DNA from: Pseudomonas sp. RIT-PI-AD
Lineage (GTDB): Bacteria > Pseudomonadota > Gammaproteobacteria > Pseudomonadales > Pseudomonadaceae
Assembly (NCBI RefSeq): GCF_025642785.1
Contig: NZ_JANZKU010000007.1
Coordinates: forward strand, 62,001 to 126,000
DNA: 64,000 bases
Direction of reading: 5' to 3'
Shown here: positions 45,182 to 53,989 of the stretch, one piece after another
Position numbering within the stretch: position 1 is the first letter of the stretch
How the letters are laid out: every line of letters starts with the position of its first letter
Notes under the pieces: model-generated
Databases searched by the model: none
The model's input: only the letters and a program-made list of their open reading frames with translations
Told to the model about the DNA's origin: nothing
Translations under genes and position numbers: made by a program

Positions 45182-46576
45182 TCACGCCGCCCCCGACAGA
45201 TGCGGTAACTGCCGCAGCAGCGCATGGCCGCGACCGATCTCGCGCAGGCGTCCGGAGGGTTCGGTGATGGCCATACGGGTCAGCCAGGCGTCGAATTCCG
45301 GTGCGCGTTCGAGCCCGAGCAGGCTGCGCAGGTAGAGCGCGTCGTGGAACGAGGTGCTCTGGTAATTGAGCATGATGTCGTCGGCGCCGGGGATGCCCAT
45401 GATGAAGGTGATCCCCGCCGCGCCGAGCAGGGTCATCAGGGTATCCATGTCGTCCTGGTCGGCTTCGGCGTGGTTGGTGTAGCAGACGTCGCAGCCCATG
45501 GGCACGCCGAGCAGCTTGGCGCAGAAGTGATCCTCCAGGCCGGCGCGGATGATCTGCTTGCCGTCGTAGAGGTATTCCGGGCCGATGAAACCGACCACGG
45601 TATTGGTCAACAGCGGCTTGAACTCGCGCGCCACGGCGTAGGCGCGCGCCTCGCAGGTCTGCTGGTCGATGCCATGGTGGCCGCCGGCGGAGAGCGCCGC
45701 GCCCTGCCCCGTCTCGAAGTACATGAGGTTGTCGCCGAGGCTGCCGCGCTTGAGGCTCTGCGCCGCGTCGTGGGCCTCGCGGAGGATCGCCAGGCTGACG
45801 CCGAAGCTGGCGTTGGTCTTCTCGGTGCCGGCGATGGACTGGAACACCAGGTCGACCGGCGCGCCCGCCTCGATGGCCTGGATCTGCGTGGTGACGTGGG
45901 TCAGCACGCAACTCTGCATGGGAATCTCGAAGTGCTGGCGCACCTCATCCATCATCTGCCACAGGCGCATCAGGGTCGGCAGCGAATCGCTCGCCGGGTT
46001 GATCCCGACCACCGCGTCGCCCGACCCGTAGAGCAGGCCATCGAGCAGGCTGGCGGCGATGCCGCGCACGTCGTCGGTGGGATGGTTCGGCTGCAGGCGC
46101 ACGGAGAGATGGCCCGGCAGGCCGATGGTGTTGCGAAAGCGCGTCACCACCCGGCACTTCTTCGCCGCCAGGATCAGGTCCTGGTTGCGCATCAGCTTGC
46201 TCACCGCCGCGGCCATTTCCGGGGTAATGCCGGGTGCGGTGGCGCTCAGGGTGGCGCTATCGGTGCTGTCCAGCAACAGCCAGTCGCGGAAATCGCCGAC
46301 CGTCAGGTGGGCGATGGGGGCGAAGGCGGCCGCATCGTGGCGGTCGAGGATCAACCGGGTGACTTCGTCGGCCTCGTAAGGCACCAGCGCTTCGTTGAGG
46401 AAGGTTTTCAGCGGCAGGTCGGCCAGGGCGATCTTCGCCGCCATGCGTTCCTCGTAGGTGGCGGCGGCGAGCCCGGCGAGGTAGTCGCCGGAGCGCGCCG
46501 GGCTGGCCTTGGCCAAGAGCGTCTTGAGGTCGGCGAAGCGATAGGTCTGGCTGCCGACGACGGTTCGATAAGACAT
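45182..46576 (-). CDS. eutB: Ethanolamine ammonia-lyase large subunit
   Basis: A 464-residue TIM-barrel catalytic subunit. Recognisable stretches are LMRNQDLILAAKKCRVVTRFR, LSVRLQPNHPTDDVRGIAAS, GDAVVGINPASDS, QSIAGTEKTNASFGV, MYFETGQGAALSAGGHHGID and VCYTNHAEADQDDMDTLM. These include the substrate- and cobalamin-binding residues, and the length matches other EutB proteins. It follows the permease gene by 77 bases. No microcompartment shell genes or eutR are nearby, so this is the simple non-compartment pathway for ethanolamine as nitrogen or carbon source. Confidence 0.96.
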   Translation of the reverse strand: MSYRTVVGSQTYRFADLKTLLAKASPARSGDYLAGLAAATYEERMAAKIALADLPLKTFLNEALVPYEADEVTRLILDRHDAAAFAPIAHLTVGDFRDWLLLDSTDSATLSATAPGITPEMAAAVSKLMRNQDLILAAKKCRVVTRFRNTIGLPGHLSVRLQPNHPTDDVRGIAASLLDGLLYGSGDAVVGINPASDSLPTLMRLWQMMDEVRQHFEIPMQSCVLTHVTTQIQAIEAGAPVDLVFQSIAGTEKTNASFGVSLAILREAHDAAQSLKRGSLGDNLMYFETGQGAALSAGGHHGIDQQTCEARAYAVAREFKPLLTNTVVGFIGPEYLYDGKQIIRAGLEDHFCAKLLGVPMGCDVCYTNHAEADQDDMDTLMTLLGAAGITFIMGIPGADDIMLNYQSTSFHDALYLRSLLGLERAPEFDAWLTRMAITEPSGRLREIGRGHALLRQLPHLSGAA

Positions 46577-46653
46577 GTGCGGGCTCCGTAGCGAATGCGA
46601 TCGGGACGCCGGGCGCTTGCCCCCATCGGGGCGAGCGGCCCGGCGCGCGCCGG

Positions 46654-48018
46654 TCAGGCTCCTGTGAGCATAGCGTCCCGTGGCGCGCCGGCGCGATGGT
46701 GGGCGGTCAGGCTGAAGTAGAGGAAGCCGACCGCCATGAAGACCAGGAAGCCCCCCCCGATCAGCGTGTTGAACCAGGCCATGGCGACCAGGCAAACCAG
46801 GGCCAGCGCCAGGGCGATAGCCGGCACCAGCGGGTAGCCCGGGGCGCGGAAGCTGCGCTCCAGGCCGGGTTCGGTCTTCCGCAGGCGGAACAGGCTGAGC
46901 ATGCTCATGATGTACATGACGATGGCGCCGAACACCGCCATGGTGATCATCGCCGCGGTGAGACTCATGCCGCCGAGGTTGATCAGGCCATCGCTGTAGA
47001 TCGCCGCGATGCCGATCAGGCCGCCGGCGATGATCGCCCGGTGCGGGGTCTGGAAGCGCGAGAGCCGGGCCAGCCCGGGCGGCAGGTAGCCGGCGCGGGC
47101 CAGCGCGAAGAACTGCCGGGAATAGCCGAGAATGATGCCGTGGAAGCTGGCCACCAGGCCGAACAGGCCGATCCACACCAGCATGTGCAGCCAGCCGGAG
47201 CTGTCGCCGACCACCGCCTTCATCGCCTGGGGCAGCGGGTCGTTGATGTTCGCCAGCTCTCGCCAATCGCCCACCCCGCCGGCGAACAGCATCACCCCGA
47301 GCGCCAGGACCACCAGGGTGAGGATGCCGCTGATATAGGCCTTGGGAATGGTGCGCCGGGGGTCCTTGGCTTCCTCGGCGGCCATGGCCGCGCCTTCGAT
47401 GGCGAGGAAGAACCAGATGGCGAAGGGGATCGCGGCGAATATCCCGGAAACCGCCGCGCCGCTGAGCACCTCGGAACCCGCCCAGCCGTTGGCCACGAAG
47501 TGGCTGAAGCTGAAACCGGGCGCTACCACGCCCATGAAGACCAGCAGTTCGGCCACGGCCAGGACACAGACGAAGAGTTCGAAGGTGGCGGCCAGTTTCA
47601 CCCCGAGGATGTTCAGCGTCATGAACAGCAGGTAGGCGCCCACCGCCGCGTGCTTGGGATCGAGGCTGGGGAATTGCACGTTCAGGTAGGCGCCGATGGC
47701 CAGGGCGATGGCCGGCGGCGCGAAGACGAATTCGATCAGGGTGGCGAGACCGGCCACCAGCCCGCCTTTCTCGCCGAAGGCGCGCCGGCTGTAGGCGAAG
47801 GGTCCGCCGGCGTGGGGAATCGCGGTGGTCAGCTCGGTGAAGCTGAAGATGAAGCAGGTGTACATCGCCGCCACCAACGAAGTGGTGACCAGGAAACCCA
47901 GGGTCCCGGCGACGCCCCAGCCGTAGCTCCAGCCGAAGTATTCCCCGGAAATCACCAGGCCGACGGCGATGCCCCAGAGGTGCAAGGTGCCGAGTGTGGG
48001 TTTGAGTTGCGTATTCAT
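46654..48018 (-). CDS. eat: Ethanolamine permease
   Basis: A 454-residue APC-superfamily transporter with twelve predicted helices. The start HLWGIAVGLVISGEYFGWSYGWG, then ELTTAIPHAGGPFAYSRRAFG and IPFAIWFFLAIEGAAMAAEEAKDP are typical of the Pseudomonas/Rhodococcus ethanolamine permease group (Eat/EutP). It imports ethanolamine for the EutBC enzyme encoded behind it. GGAGG precedes the ATG, and a sigma-54 promoter lies 37-52 bases upstream, so it is the first gene of the operon. Confidence 0.93.
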   Translation of the reverse strand: MNTQLKPTLGTLHLWGIAVGLVISGEYFGWSYGWGVAGTLGFLVTTSLVAAMYTCFIFSFTELTTAIPHAGGPFAYSRRAFGEKGGLVAGLATLIEFVFAPPAIALAIGAYLNVQFPSLDPKHAAVGAYLLFMTLNILGVKLAATFELFVCVLAVAELLVFMGVVAPGFSFSHFVANGWAGSEVLSGAAVSGIFAAIPFAIWFFLAIEGAAMAAEEAKDPRRTIPKAYISGILTLVVLALGVMLFAGGVGDWRELANINDPLPQAMKAVVGDSSGWLHMLVWIGLFGLVASFHGIILGYSRQFFALARAGYLPPGLARLSRFQTPHRAIIAGGLIGIAAIYSDGLINLGGMSLTAAMITMAVFGAIVMYIMSMLSLFRLRKTEPGLERSFRAPGYPLVPAIALALALVCLVAMAWFNTLIGGGFLVFMAVGFLYFSLTAHHRAGAPRDAMLTGA

Positions 48019-48054
48019 GGAACCTCCGCCGATGAATGGGTGACGCGGGACGCT

Positions 48055-48070
48055 TGCAGTGGCCGTGCCA
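48055..48070 (-). promoter_or_regulatory. Sigma-54 (-24/-12) promoter of the ethanolamine operon
   Basis: Read on the minus strand: TGGCACG-GCCA-CTGCA. It has a perfect -24 TGGCACG and a TGC at -12, with correct spacing. The predicted start of transcription leaves a leader of about 26 bases before the permease ATG. The enhancer-binding protein needed for it is not encoded within the window. Confidence 0.8.
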
Positions 48071-48305
48071 GGCCGACCACGACGAACCGGGGCCGCCGAC
48101 TCGCCGCCCCTGGAGCCTAGCCCCGGCTCGCGGAAAGGGTATCCCCCGGCGCATAAGGGTGCGCCAGGAGCGGTCGCTGCACTGGCCTAGACCAGAACCC
48201 CGAGGCTTTTCCGGGCCGGATGCGCCATCCGGCGCGCGGCCCATCCGCAGCCACGCCGGCTTCCGCTACAATGCGCGCCGATTTCGACTTGCCCGAGAGC
48301 CGCCC

Positions 48306-49004
48306 ATGCCCGCCTGTCAGACCCCGATCATCGTCGCCCTGGACTTTCCCACCCGCGAGGCCGCCCTCGCCCTCGCCGAGCGCCTGGACCCACGGCTGTG
48401 CCGGGTCAAGGTGGGCAAGGAGCTCTTCACCAGTTGCGCGGCCGGCATCATCGAGACCCTGAGGGCGAAGGGCTTCGAGGTGTTCCTCGACCTCAAATTC
48501 CACGACATCCCCAACACCACGGCGATGGCGGTGAAGGCCGCGGCCGAGATGGGCGTGTGGATGGTCAACGTGCACTGCTCCGGCGGCCTGCGGATGATGA
48601 GCGCCTGCCGCGAGACCCTGGACGCGCTCAACGGGCCGAAGCCGTTGTTGATCGGCGTGACCGTGCTGACCAGCATGGAACGCGACGACCTGGCCGGGAT
48701 CGGCCTGGACGTCGATCCCCAGGAACAGGTGCTGCGCCTGGCCGCGCTCGCGGAAAGGGCCGGCATGGACGGCCTGGTGTGTTCGGCCCAGGAAGCCCCG
48801 GCCCTGAAAGTCGCGCACCCACGCCTGAGCCTGGTGACGCCGGGCATACGCCCGGCCGGCAGCGCCCTCGACGATCAACGGCGCATCCTCACCCCGCGCC
48901 AGGCGCTGGACGCCGGTTCGGATTACCTGGTCATCGGCCGGCCGATCAGCCAGGCGGCCGATCCGGCACAGGCGCTGGCGGCGATCGTCGCCGAACTGGC
49001 CTGA
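48306..49004 (+). CDS. pyrF: Orotidine 5'-phosphate decarboxylase
   Basis: A 232-residue enzyme for the last step of UMP synthesis. The catalytic DxKxxD motif is present as [10 protein letters not shown] near residue 62; [15 protein letters not shown] begins the barrel, [15 protein letters not shown] follows, and TPGIRPAG plus [11 protein letters not shown] bind phosphate. Length is normal. The frame is open upstream, but the family start [13 protein letters not shown] fixes the ATG at 48306. A TACAAT -10-like hexamer lies at 48267-48272. Confidence 0.97.
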   Translation: MPACQTPIIVALDFPTREAALALAERLDPRLCRVKVGKELFTSCAAGIIETLRAKGFEVFLDLKFHDIPNTTAMAVKAAAEMGVWMVNVHCSGGLRMMSACRETLDALNGPKPLLIGVTVLTSMERDDLAGIGLDVDPQEQVLRLAALAERAGMDGLVCSAQEAPALKVAHPRLSLVTPGIRPAGSALDDQRRILTPRQALDAGSDYLVIGRPISQAADPAQALAAIVAELA

Positions 49005-49015
49005 CGCCGAACCTA

Positions 49016-49041
49016 CCGTCGCCCCGCGAATGGGGCGACGG
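49016..49041. terminator. Hairpin between convergent pyrF and oxidoreductase genes
   Basis: CCGTCGCCCC, loop GCGAAT, GGGGCGACGG: a perfect 10-base stem, but without a T-run. Placed exactly between the two stops. Confidence 0.65.
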
Positions 49042-49053
49042 CCCCCTCTCGGA

Positions 49054-50061
49054 TCAGCGAACCTTCAGGATCAGCTTGCCGAAGTTCTCCCCGGTGAACA
49101 GCTTGTTCAGGGTTTCCGGGAAATGCTCGAGCCCCTCGACGATGTGCTCCTTGCTTTTCAGTCGCCCGTCGGCCAGCCAGCCGCCCATCTCCCGCGCCGC
49201 ATCGGCGAAGTGGGCGGCATGGTCCATCACCACGAAACCCTCCATGCGCGCGCGGTTGACCAGCAGCGCCAGGTAGTTGGCCGGGCCCTTCACGCTCTCC
49301 TCGTTGTTGTACTGGCTGATCGCGCCGCAGATCACCACGCGCGCCTTGAAGTTGAGCCGGGTGAGCACCGCATCGAGGATGTCGCCGCCGACGTTATCGA
49401 AGTAGACGTCGATGCCTTTCGGGCACTCGCGCTTGAGGGCGGCGGCGAGATCGCCCTGCTTGTAGTCGATGGCGGCGTCGAACCCCAGCTCCTCGGTGAG
49501 GAACCGGCACTTCTCGGCGCCCCCGGCGATTCCCACCACGCGGCACCCCTTGATCCGGGCGATCTGCCCGGCCACGCTGCCCACCGCCCCGGCCGCGCCG
49601 GAAATCACCACGGTTTCGCCCGCCTTCGGCGCGCCCACGTCCAGCAGGGCGAAATAGGCGGTCATGCCGGTCATGCCCAGGGCGGACAGGTAGAGCGGCA
49701 AGGGTGCGCGCAGCGGGTCGACCTTGTAGAAACCCTTGGGCTCGCCGAGGAAGTAGTCCTGCACGCCCAGCGCACCGTTGACGAAGTCGCCGACGGCGTA
49801 GTCCGGGTGCTGCGAGGCCAGCACCTTGCCGACCCCCAGCGCGCGCATGACCTCGCCGAGACCGACCGGGGCGATGTAGGACTTGCCTTCGTTCATCCAG
49901 CCGCGCATCGCCGGGTCCAGCGACAGGTAATGGTTTTCCACCAGGATCTGCCCCGGCCCGGGCTCGCCCAGGGGTTTCTCCTCGTAGGAAAAGGTGTCGC
50001 GGGTGGCGGGGCCGACAGGGCGCTGGGCCAGGAGGAAACGACGATTGAGGGATGTGGTCAC
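49054..50061 (-). CDS. NADP-dependent medium-chain oxidoreductase (leukotriene B4 12-hydroxydehydrogenase-like)
   Basis: A 335-residue zinc-free MDR enzyme of the CurA/YncB/LTB4DH group, reducing activated double bonds of alkenals or enones with NADPH. The start LNRRFLLAQRPVGPATRDTF, the SLDPAMRGWMN segment, the NADP loop VVISGAAGAVGSVAGQIA near residue 150 and YFDNVGGDILDAVL are diagnostic. It begins with GTG at 50061, preceded by GGAGAG seven bases upstream. It is divergent from the SDR gene at 50308. Confidence 0.93.
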   Translation of the reverse strand: MTTSLNRRFLLAQRPVGPATRDTFSYEEKPLGEPGPGQILVENHYLSLDPAMRGWMNEGKSYIAPVGLGEVMRALGVGKVLASQHPDYAVGDFVNGALGVQDYFLGEPKGFYKVDPLRAPLPLYLSALGMTGMTAYFALLDVGAPKAGETVVISGAAGAVGSVAGQIARIKGCRVVGIAGGAEKCRFLTEELGFDAAIDYKQGDLAAALKRECPKGIDVYFDNVGGDILDAVLTRLNFKARVVICGAISQYNNEESVKGPANYLALLVNRARMEGFVVMDHAAHFADAAREMGGWLADGRLKSKEHIVEGLEHFPETLNKLFTGENFGKLILKVR

Positions 50062-50307
50062 GGGCAGGCTCTCCGAAAGTCAAACCCCTCTGATAGCCCT
50101 CCGCGCGGCCCAGGGCAAGTCTTGTCGCGCCGAAGAATGCGCGGTCATGGATTTGAATGATCCCCGCTGGATCAGCCCAGGCGATGATGTGCCCACCGCC
50201 CGCCTGATAGTGCTGCCCCGCCCCGCACGGATACTCCTAGACTGCACTGCGCCCGGCCACGGCGGTCATCGAGCGCTATCGAAATCGACAAGCGAGAGGA
50301 ATCACAG

Positions 50308-51069
50308 ATGGGCATGAGCTTTTCCGGGCGGGTCGCCCTGGTCACCGGCGCGGCCGCCGGCATCGGTCGGGCGACGGCATTGGCATTCGCGGACGAAGGC
50401 TTGCAGGTGGTGGTCGCCGACCTCGACGAGACGGGCGGCGAGGCCACGGTGCGCGCGATCCGCGAGAACGGCGGCGAGGCGTCGTTCGTGCGTTGCGACG
50501 TGACCCGCGACGCCGATGTCGCACACCTGCTCGCCACTACCCTCGACACCTACGGACGCCTGGATTACGCCTTCAACAACGCCGGCATCGAGATCGAGCG
50601 ACATAAGCTGGCCGAAGGCAGCGAGGCGGAGTTCGACGCCATCATGGGCGTCAACGTCAAGGGCGTGTGGCTGTGCATGAAACACCAGATTCCCGCGTTG
50701 CTCGCCCAGGGCGGCGGCGCCATCGTCAACACCGCTTCGGTGGCCGGCCTGGGTGCGGCGCCGAAGATGAGCATCTACAGCGCCTCCAAGCACGCGGTGG
50801 TCGGCCTGACCAAGTCGGCGGCCATCGAGTACGCGAAGAAAGGCATCCGGGTCAACGCCGTGTGCCCGGCGGTGATCGACACCGACATGTTCCGCCGCGC
50901 CCACGAGGCCGACCCGCGCAAGGCCGACTTCGCCGCGGCCATGCACCCGGTGGGCCGCATCGGCAAGGTCGAGGAAATCGCCGCCGCGGTGCTCTACCTG
51001 TGCTGCGACGCCGCGGCCTTCACCACGGGCCATACCCTGGCGGTGGACGGCGGCGCCACCGCGATCTGA
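50308..51069 (+). CDS. Short-chain dehydrogenase/reductase (SDR)
   Basis: A 253-residue classical SDR: TGAAAGIG nucleotide loop near residue 15, NNAG as AFNNAGIE near residue 90, the catalytic Ser in NTASVAGLG near 145, and YSASK (Tyr158, Lys162). The Asp following the second strand (VVVADLDE) favours NAD(H) over NADP(H). The substrate is unknown. AGAGGA precedes the ATG; the second ATG two codons on is nearly equivalent. The MDR gene lies divergently upstream, so the pair may act on related carbonyl compounds. Confidence 0.93.
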   Translation: MGMSFSGRVALVTGAAAGIGRATALAFADEGLQVVVADLDETGGEATVRAIRENGGEASFVRCDVTRDADVAHLLATTLDTYGRLDYAFNNAGIEIERHKLAEGSEAEFDAIMGVNVKGVWLCMKHQIPALLAQGGGAIVNTASVAGLGAAPKMSIYSASKHAVVGLTKSAAIEYAKKGIRVNAVCPAVIDTDMFRRAHEADPRKADFAAAMHPVGRIGKVEEIAAAVLYLCCDAAAFTTGHTLAVDGGATAI

Positions 51070-51151
51070 GGGGAAAAAAGGCGACAGTCGCCACGCTTTG
51101 AGCTTTGCTGAAGGAACCGCTGCGGGTGCAGCGCTCCTGGAGAGAACGGTC

Positions 51152-51370
51152 ATGGGCGACGAGCCTCGCGAGAAGACGCCGACCTTTTGGCAAATGCTGC
51201 ACAGCGTGGTGGCCGCCGCCTTCGGCGTGCAGAGCGGGAAGAATCGCGAACGCGATTTCACCCACGGCAAGCCCAGCCATTTCCTCCTGCTCGGCCTGCT
51301 GTTCACCTTGGTATTCATCGCGGTGTTGTTCGGGCTGGTGAAGCTGATCCTGCATTTCGCTGGCGTATGA
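51152..51370 (+). CDS. DUF2970 small membrane protein
   Basis: A 72-residue protein with PTFWQMLHSVVAAAFGVQSG at the start and one C-terminal membrane helix (FLLLGLLFTLVFIAVLFGLVK split around residues 45-65). This is the DUF2970 pattern. Function unknown. ATG at 51152 with GGAGAG upstream is preferred to a start 18 codons earlier. Confidence 0.82.
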   Translation: MGDEPREKTPTFWQMLHSVVAAAFGVQSGKNRERDFTHGKPSHFLLLGLLFTLVFIAVLFGLVKLILHFAGV

Positions 51371-51445
51371 CCCAAGCGTGCCAGCCGGCAACCGCCCTCT
51401 TCCCGTTCGAGTGCGCTCGTCGAGACCGATCCCTGCGCGGCGCCA

Positions 51446-51473
51446 ATGGCCACCGGAGGATTCCGGTGGCCAT
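51446..51473. terminator. Strong hairpin between convergent small genes
   Basis: ATGGCCACCGGA, loop GGAT, TCCGGTGGCCAT: a perfect 12-base stem between the DUF2970 gene and the small membrane peptide gene. No T-run. Confidence 0.7.
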
Positions 51474-51489
51474 CGAGCCTGGCGTCGAA

Positions 51490-51603
51490 CTACTGGTGAC
51501 TGACCCAGAACACCGCCGTGGCCACGGCGATCAGGATCAGGATGAAGATGGCGCGCGCATCGACCAGGCTGTCGCGCTCGTGGATGTCGGTTTCGTCGTT
51601 CAT
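51490..51603 (-). CDS. Small single-span membrane peptide
   Basis: A 37-residue peptide: a charged N-terminus (MNDETDIHERDSLVDARA) and one hydrophobic helix (IFILILIAVATAVFWVSHQ). AGAGG lies eight bases before the ATG. It is divergent from cysI. I believe short peptides like this precede cysI in other pseudomonads, but that is recollection. The start at 51603 is better than 51687, which would add an unlikely basic extension. Confidence 0.65.
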   Translation of the reverse strand: MNDETDIHERDSLVDARAIFILILIAVATAVFWVSHQ

Positions 51604-51697
51604 GGCCTGCCTCTTCTTGTGATTGTCGGAAAGACCTGGGTTACGGCGGTCTTCCCGCAGTAAAGACCAGCCTCGGAACCGACTCAAGGAAACGCAC

Positions 51698-51718
51698 GGG
51701 ATAAGGGTTTCTTATCCC
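51698..51718. promoter_or_regulatory. Inverted repeat in the cysI leader
   Basis: GGGATAAG-GGTTT-CTTATCCC: perfect 8-base arms with a 5-base spacer, 130 bases before the cysI start, in AT-rich DNA. The same CTTATCCC occurs in the cysB leader at 63859-63866. A CysB operator is the obvious candidate. Confidence 0.55.
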
Positions 51719-51849
51719 TTTATGATCTTTTCATATTCTGAAACATCACTTTTGCGCATAAACCCGAGCTGCTATCTTCGCCCGCTCCGTGATGGAGTGC
51801 GTGGCCGTGCGCGCCTATAAAGCAGTAATAGCCTGATAACAGGACACCT

Positions 51850-53508
51850 ATGTACGTATACGACGAATACGATCAACGCATCGTCGAGGACCGCGTCAAG
51901 CAGTTCCGCGATCAGACCCGCCGCTACCTGACAGGCGAACTGTCGGGCGAGGAATTCCGTCCGCTGCGTCTGCAGAATGGCCTGTACATCCAACGCTATG
52001 CACCGATGCTCAGGGTCGCCGTGCCCTACGGGCTGCTCTCCTCCACCCAGGTGCGCAAACTGGCGCAGATCGCGCGCGACTACGACAAGGGCTACGCCCA
52101 CATCAGCACCCGGCAGAACGTCCAGTTCAACTGGCCGGCCCTGGAAGACGTGCCGGAGATTCTCGCGGAACTGGCCATCGTGCAGATGCACGCGATTCAG
52201 ACCAGCGGCAACTGCATCCGCAACACCACCACCGATCAGTTCGCCGGCGTCGCCAAGGACGAGCTGATCGACCCGCGCCCCTGGTGCGAGATCATCCGCC
52301 AGTGGTCCACCTTCCACCCCGAATTCGCCCACCTGCCGCGCAAGTTCAAGATCGCCGTGAACGGCTCCGCCCAGGATCGCGCAGCCATCGAGGTGCACGA
52401 CATCGGCCTGGAGGCGGTATACGACGCCAACGGCGAGCTGGGCTTCCGGGTATCGGTGGGCGGCGGTTTGGGACGTACGCCGATCGTCGGCAGCTTCATC
52501 AACGCGTTCCTGCCCTGGCGTCACCTGCTGAGCTACCTGGAAGCCATCCTGCGCGTGTACAACCGCTATGGCCGCCGGGACAACAAGTACAAGGCGCGGA
52601 TCAAGATCCTGGTCAAGGCGCTCACCCCCGAAGTCTTCGCCGAGCGCGTGCATGCCGAATGGGCGCACCTGAAGGACGGCCCGACCACCCTGACCGAGGC
52701 CGAGGTCGAGCGCGTATCCGCCCACTTCGTCGACCCGGCCTACAAGGACCTGGAAGACCAGGAAGCCGCCCTGCGCGCCCTGGAGGCCGAGCAGGCCGGT
52801 TTCGCCCGCTGGCGCCAGCGCAATGCCTTCGCCCACAAGAAACCCGGCTACGTGGCGGTGACCCTGTCGCTGAAACCCACCGGCGTGGCGCCGGGCGACG
52901 TCACCGACCGGCAGCTCGACGCCATCGCCGACCTGGCCGACCGCTACAGCTTCGGCGAGGTGCGCAACAGCCATAACCAGAACATCATCCTCGCCGACGT
53001 GGAGCAGGCGCAGTTGTTCAGCCTCTGGGGCGAATTGCGCGAGCTGGGTTTCGCCACGCCCAACGTGGGCCTGCTGACCGACATCATCTGCTGCCCCGGC
53101 GGCGACTTCTGCTCCCTGGCCAACGCCAAGTCGATTCCCATCGCCGAGGCCATCCAGCGCCGCTTCGACGACCTCGACTACCTGTTCGACATCGGCGACA
53201 TCGACCTGAACATCTCCGGTTGCATGAACGCCTGCGGGCACCACCACGTCGGCCACATCGGCATCCTCGGGGTGGACAAGAAAGGCCAGGAGTTCTATCA
53301 GGTGTCCCTCGGCGGCAGCGCGGGCCGCGACGCCAGCCTGGCGCAGATCCTCGGGCCGTCCTTCGCCGAGGCGGACATGGCCGACGTGATCAGCAAGATC
53401 ATCAGCCTGTACGTGGAACAACGCAGCGAAGACGAAAGCTTCCTCGACACCTATCGCCGTATCGGCATCGACCCGTTCAAGGAGCGCGTGTATGCAGCGA
53501 ATCATTAA
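51850..53508 (+). CDS. cysI: Assimilatory sulfite reductase hemoprotein (NirA/CysI type)
   Basis: A 552-residue siroheme/4Fe-4S enzyme that reduces sulfite to sulfide. Two related halves are seen; the first has KGYAHISTRQNVQFNWPALE and SGNCIRNTTTD, the second KPTGVAPGDVTDRQLDAIAD and NSHNQNIILAD. The cluster cysteines occur in IICCPGGDFCSLANAKS and NISGCMNACGHHHVGH. Length fits the ferredoxin-type or NADPH-linked hemoprotein family of pseudomonads. AGGACA lies before the ATG. It overlaps the DUF934 gene by 17 bases. Confidence 0.96.
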   Translation: MYVYDEYDQRIVEDRVKQFRDQTRRYLTGELSGEEFRPLRLQNGLYIQRYAPMLRVAVPYGLLSSTQVRKLAQIARDYDKGYAHISTRQNVQFNWPALEDVPEILAELAIVQMHAIQTSGNCIRNTTTDQFAGVAKDELIDPRPWCEIIRQWSTFHPEFAHLPRKFKIAVNGSAQDRAAIEVHDIGLEAVYDANGELGFRVSVGGGLGRTPIVGSFINAFLPWRHLLSYLEAILRVYNRYGRRDNKYKARIKILVKALTPEVFAERVHAEWAHLKDGPTTLTEAEVERVSAHFVDPAYKDLEDQEAALRALEAEQAGFARWRQRNAFAHKKPGYVAVTLSLKPTGVAPGDVTDRQLDAIADLADRYSFGEVRNSHNQNIILADVEQAQLFSLWGELRELGFATPNVGLLTDIICCPGGDFCSLANAKSIPIAEAIQRRFDDLDYLFDIGDIDLNISGCMNACGHHHVGHIGILGVDKKGQEFYQVSLGGSAGRDASLAQILGPSFAEADMADVISKIISLYVEQRSEDESFLDTYRRIGIDPFKERVYAANH

Positions 53509-53989
53509 GAACGGCCAGGTCATCGACGAGACCTGGCACCTGCTGCCCAAGGACGCGACCCTGGAAGGCCTGAGCAATTGCGACGACCTCATCGTGCCCC
53601 TGGCGCTGTGGCGCGAACACGCCCACGCGCTGAAGGCCCGCGACGGCGGCCTGGGCGTCTGGCTGGACGCCGACGAAGAGATCGAGGAAATCGCCGACAC
53701 CCTGGACAGCTTCCAGGTGATCGCCCTCAATTTTCCGGCATTCACCGATGGCCGTCACTCCTCCACCGCCTACCTGCTGCGCCAGCGCTATGGCTACAAG
53801 GGCGAAGTGCGCGCTATCGGCGACGTGCTGCGCGACCAGTTGTTCGCCCTGCGCCGCTGCGGTTTCGATGCCTTCGCCGTGCGCGAGGACCGCGACCCCT
53901 ACGACGCGCTGAAGGCCTTCGAGGACTTTTCCGAGGTCTACCAGGCCTCCAGCGACCAGCCGCTGCCGCTGTTCCGTCGCCGCGCCTGA
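53492..53989 (+). CDS. DUF934 protein of the sulfite reduction operon
   Basis: A 165-residue DUF934 protein: MQRIIKNGQVIDETWHLLP, IVPLALWREHAHALKARDG, FTDGRHSSTAYLLRQRYGY and EVRAIGDVLRDQLFALRRCG. The family always accompanies NirA-type sulfite reductases in proteobacteria and is thought to help electron delivery to or maturation of that enzyme. The start lies inside the 3' end of cysI, with GGAG upstream, so the two are translated together. Confidence 0.93.
   Translation: MQRIIKNGQVIDETWHLLPKDATLEGLSNCDDLIVPLALWREHAHALKARDGGLGVWLDADEEIEEIADTLDSFQVIALNFPAFTDGRHSSTAYLLRQRYGYKGEVRAIGDVLRDQLFALRRCGFDAFAVREDRDPYDALKAFEDFSEVYQASSDQPLPLFRRRA

Noticed and set aside
50146-50316. A short open frame (MDLNDPRWISPGDDV...) upstream of the SDR gene.
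   Set aside because: It runs into the SDR start in another frame, has no ribosome-binding site, and the product has no recognisable domain.
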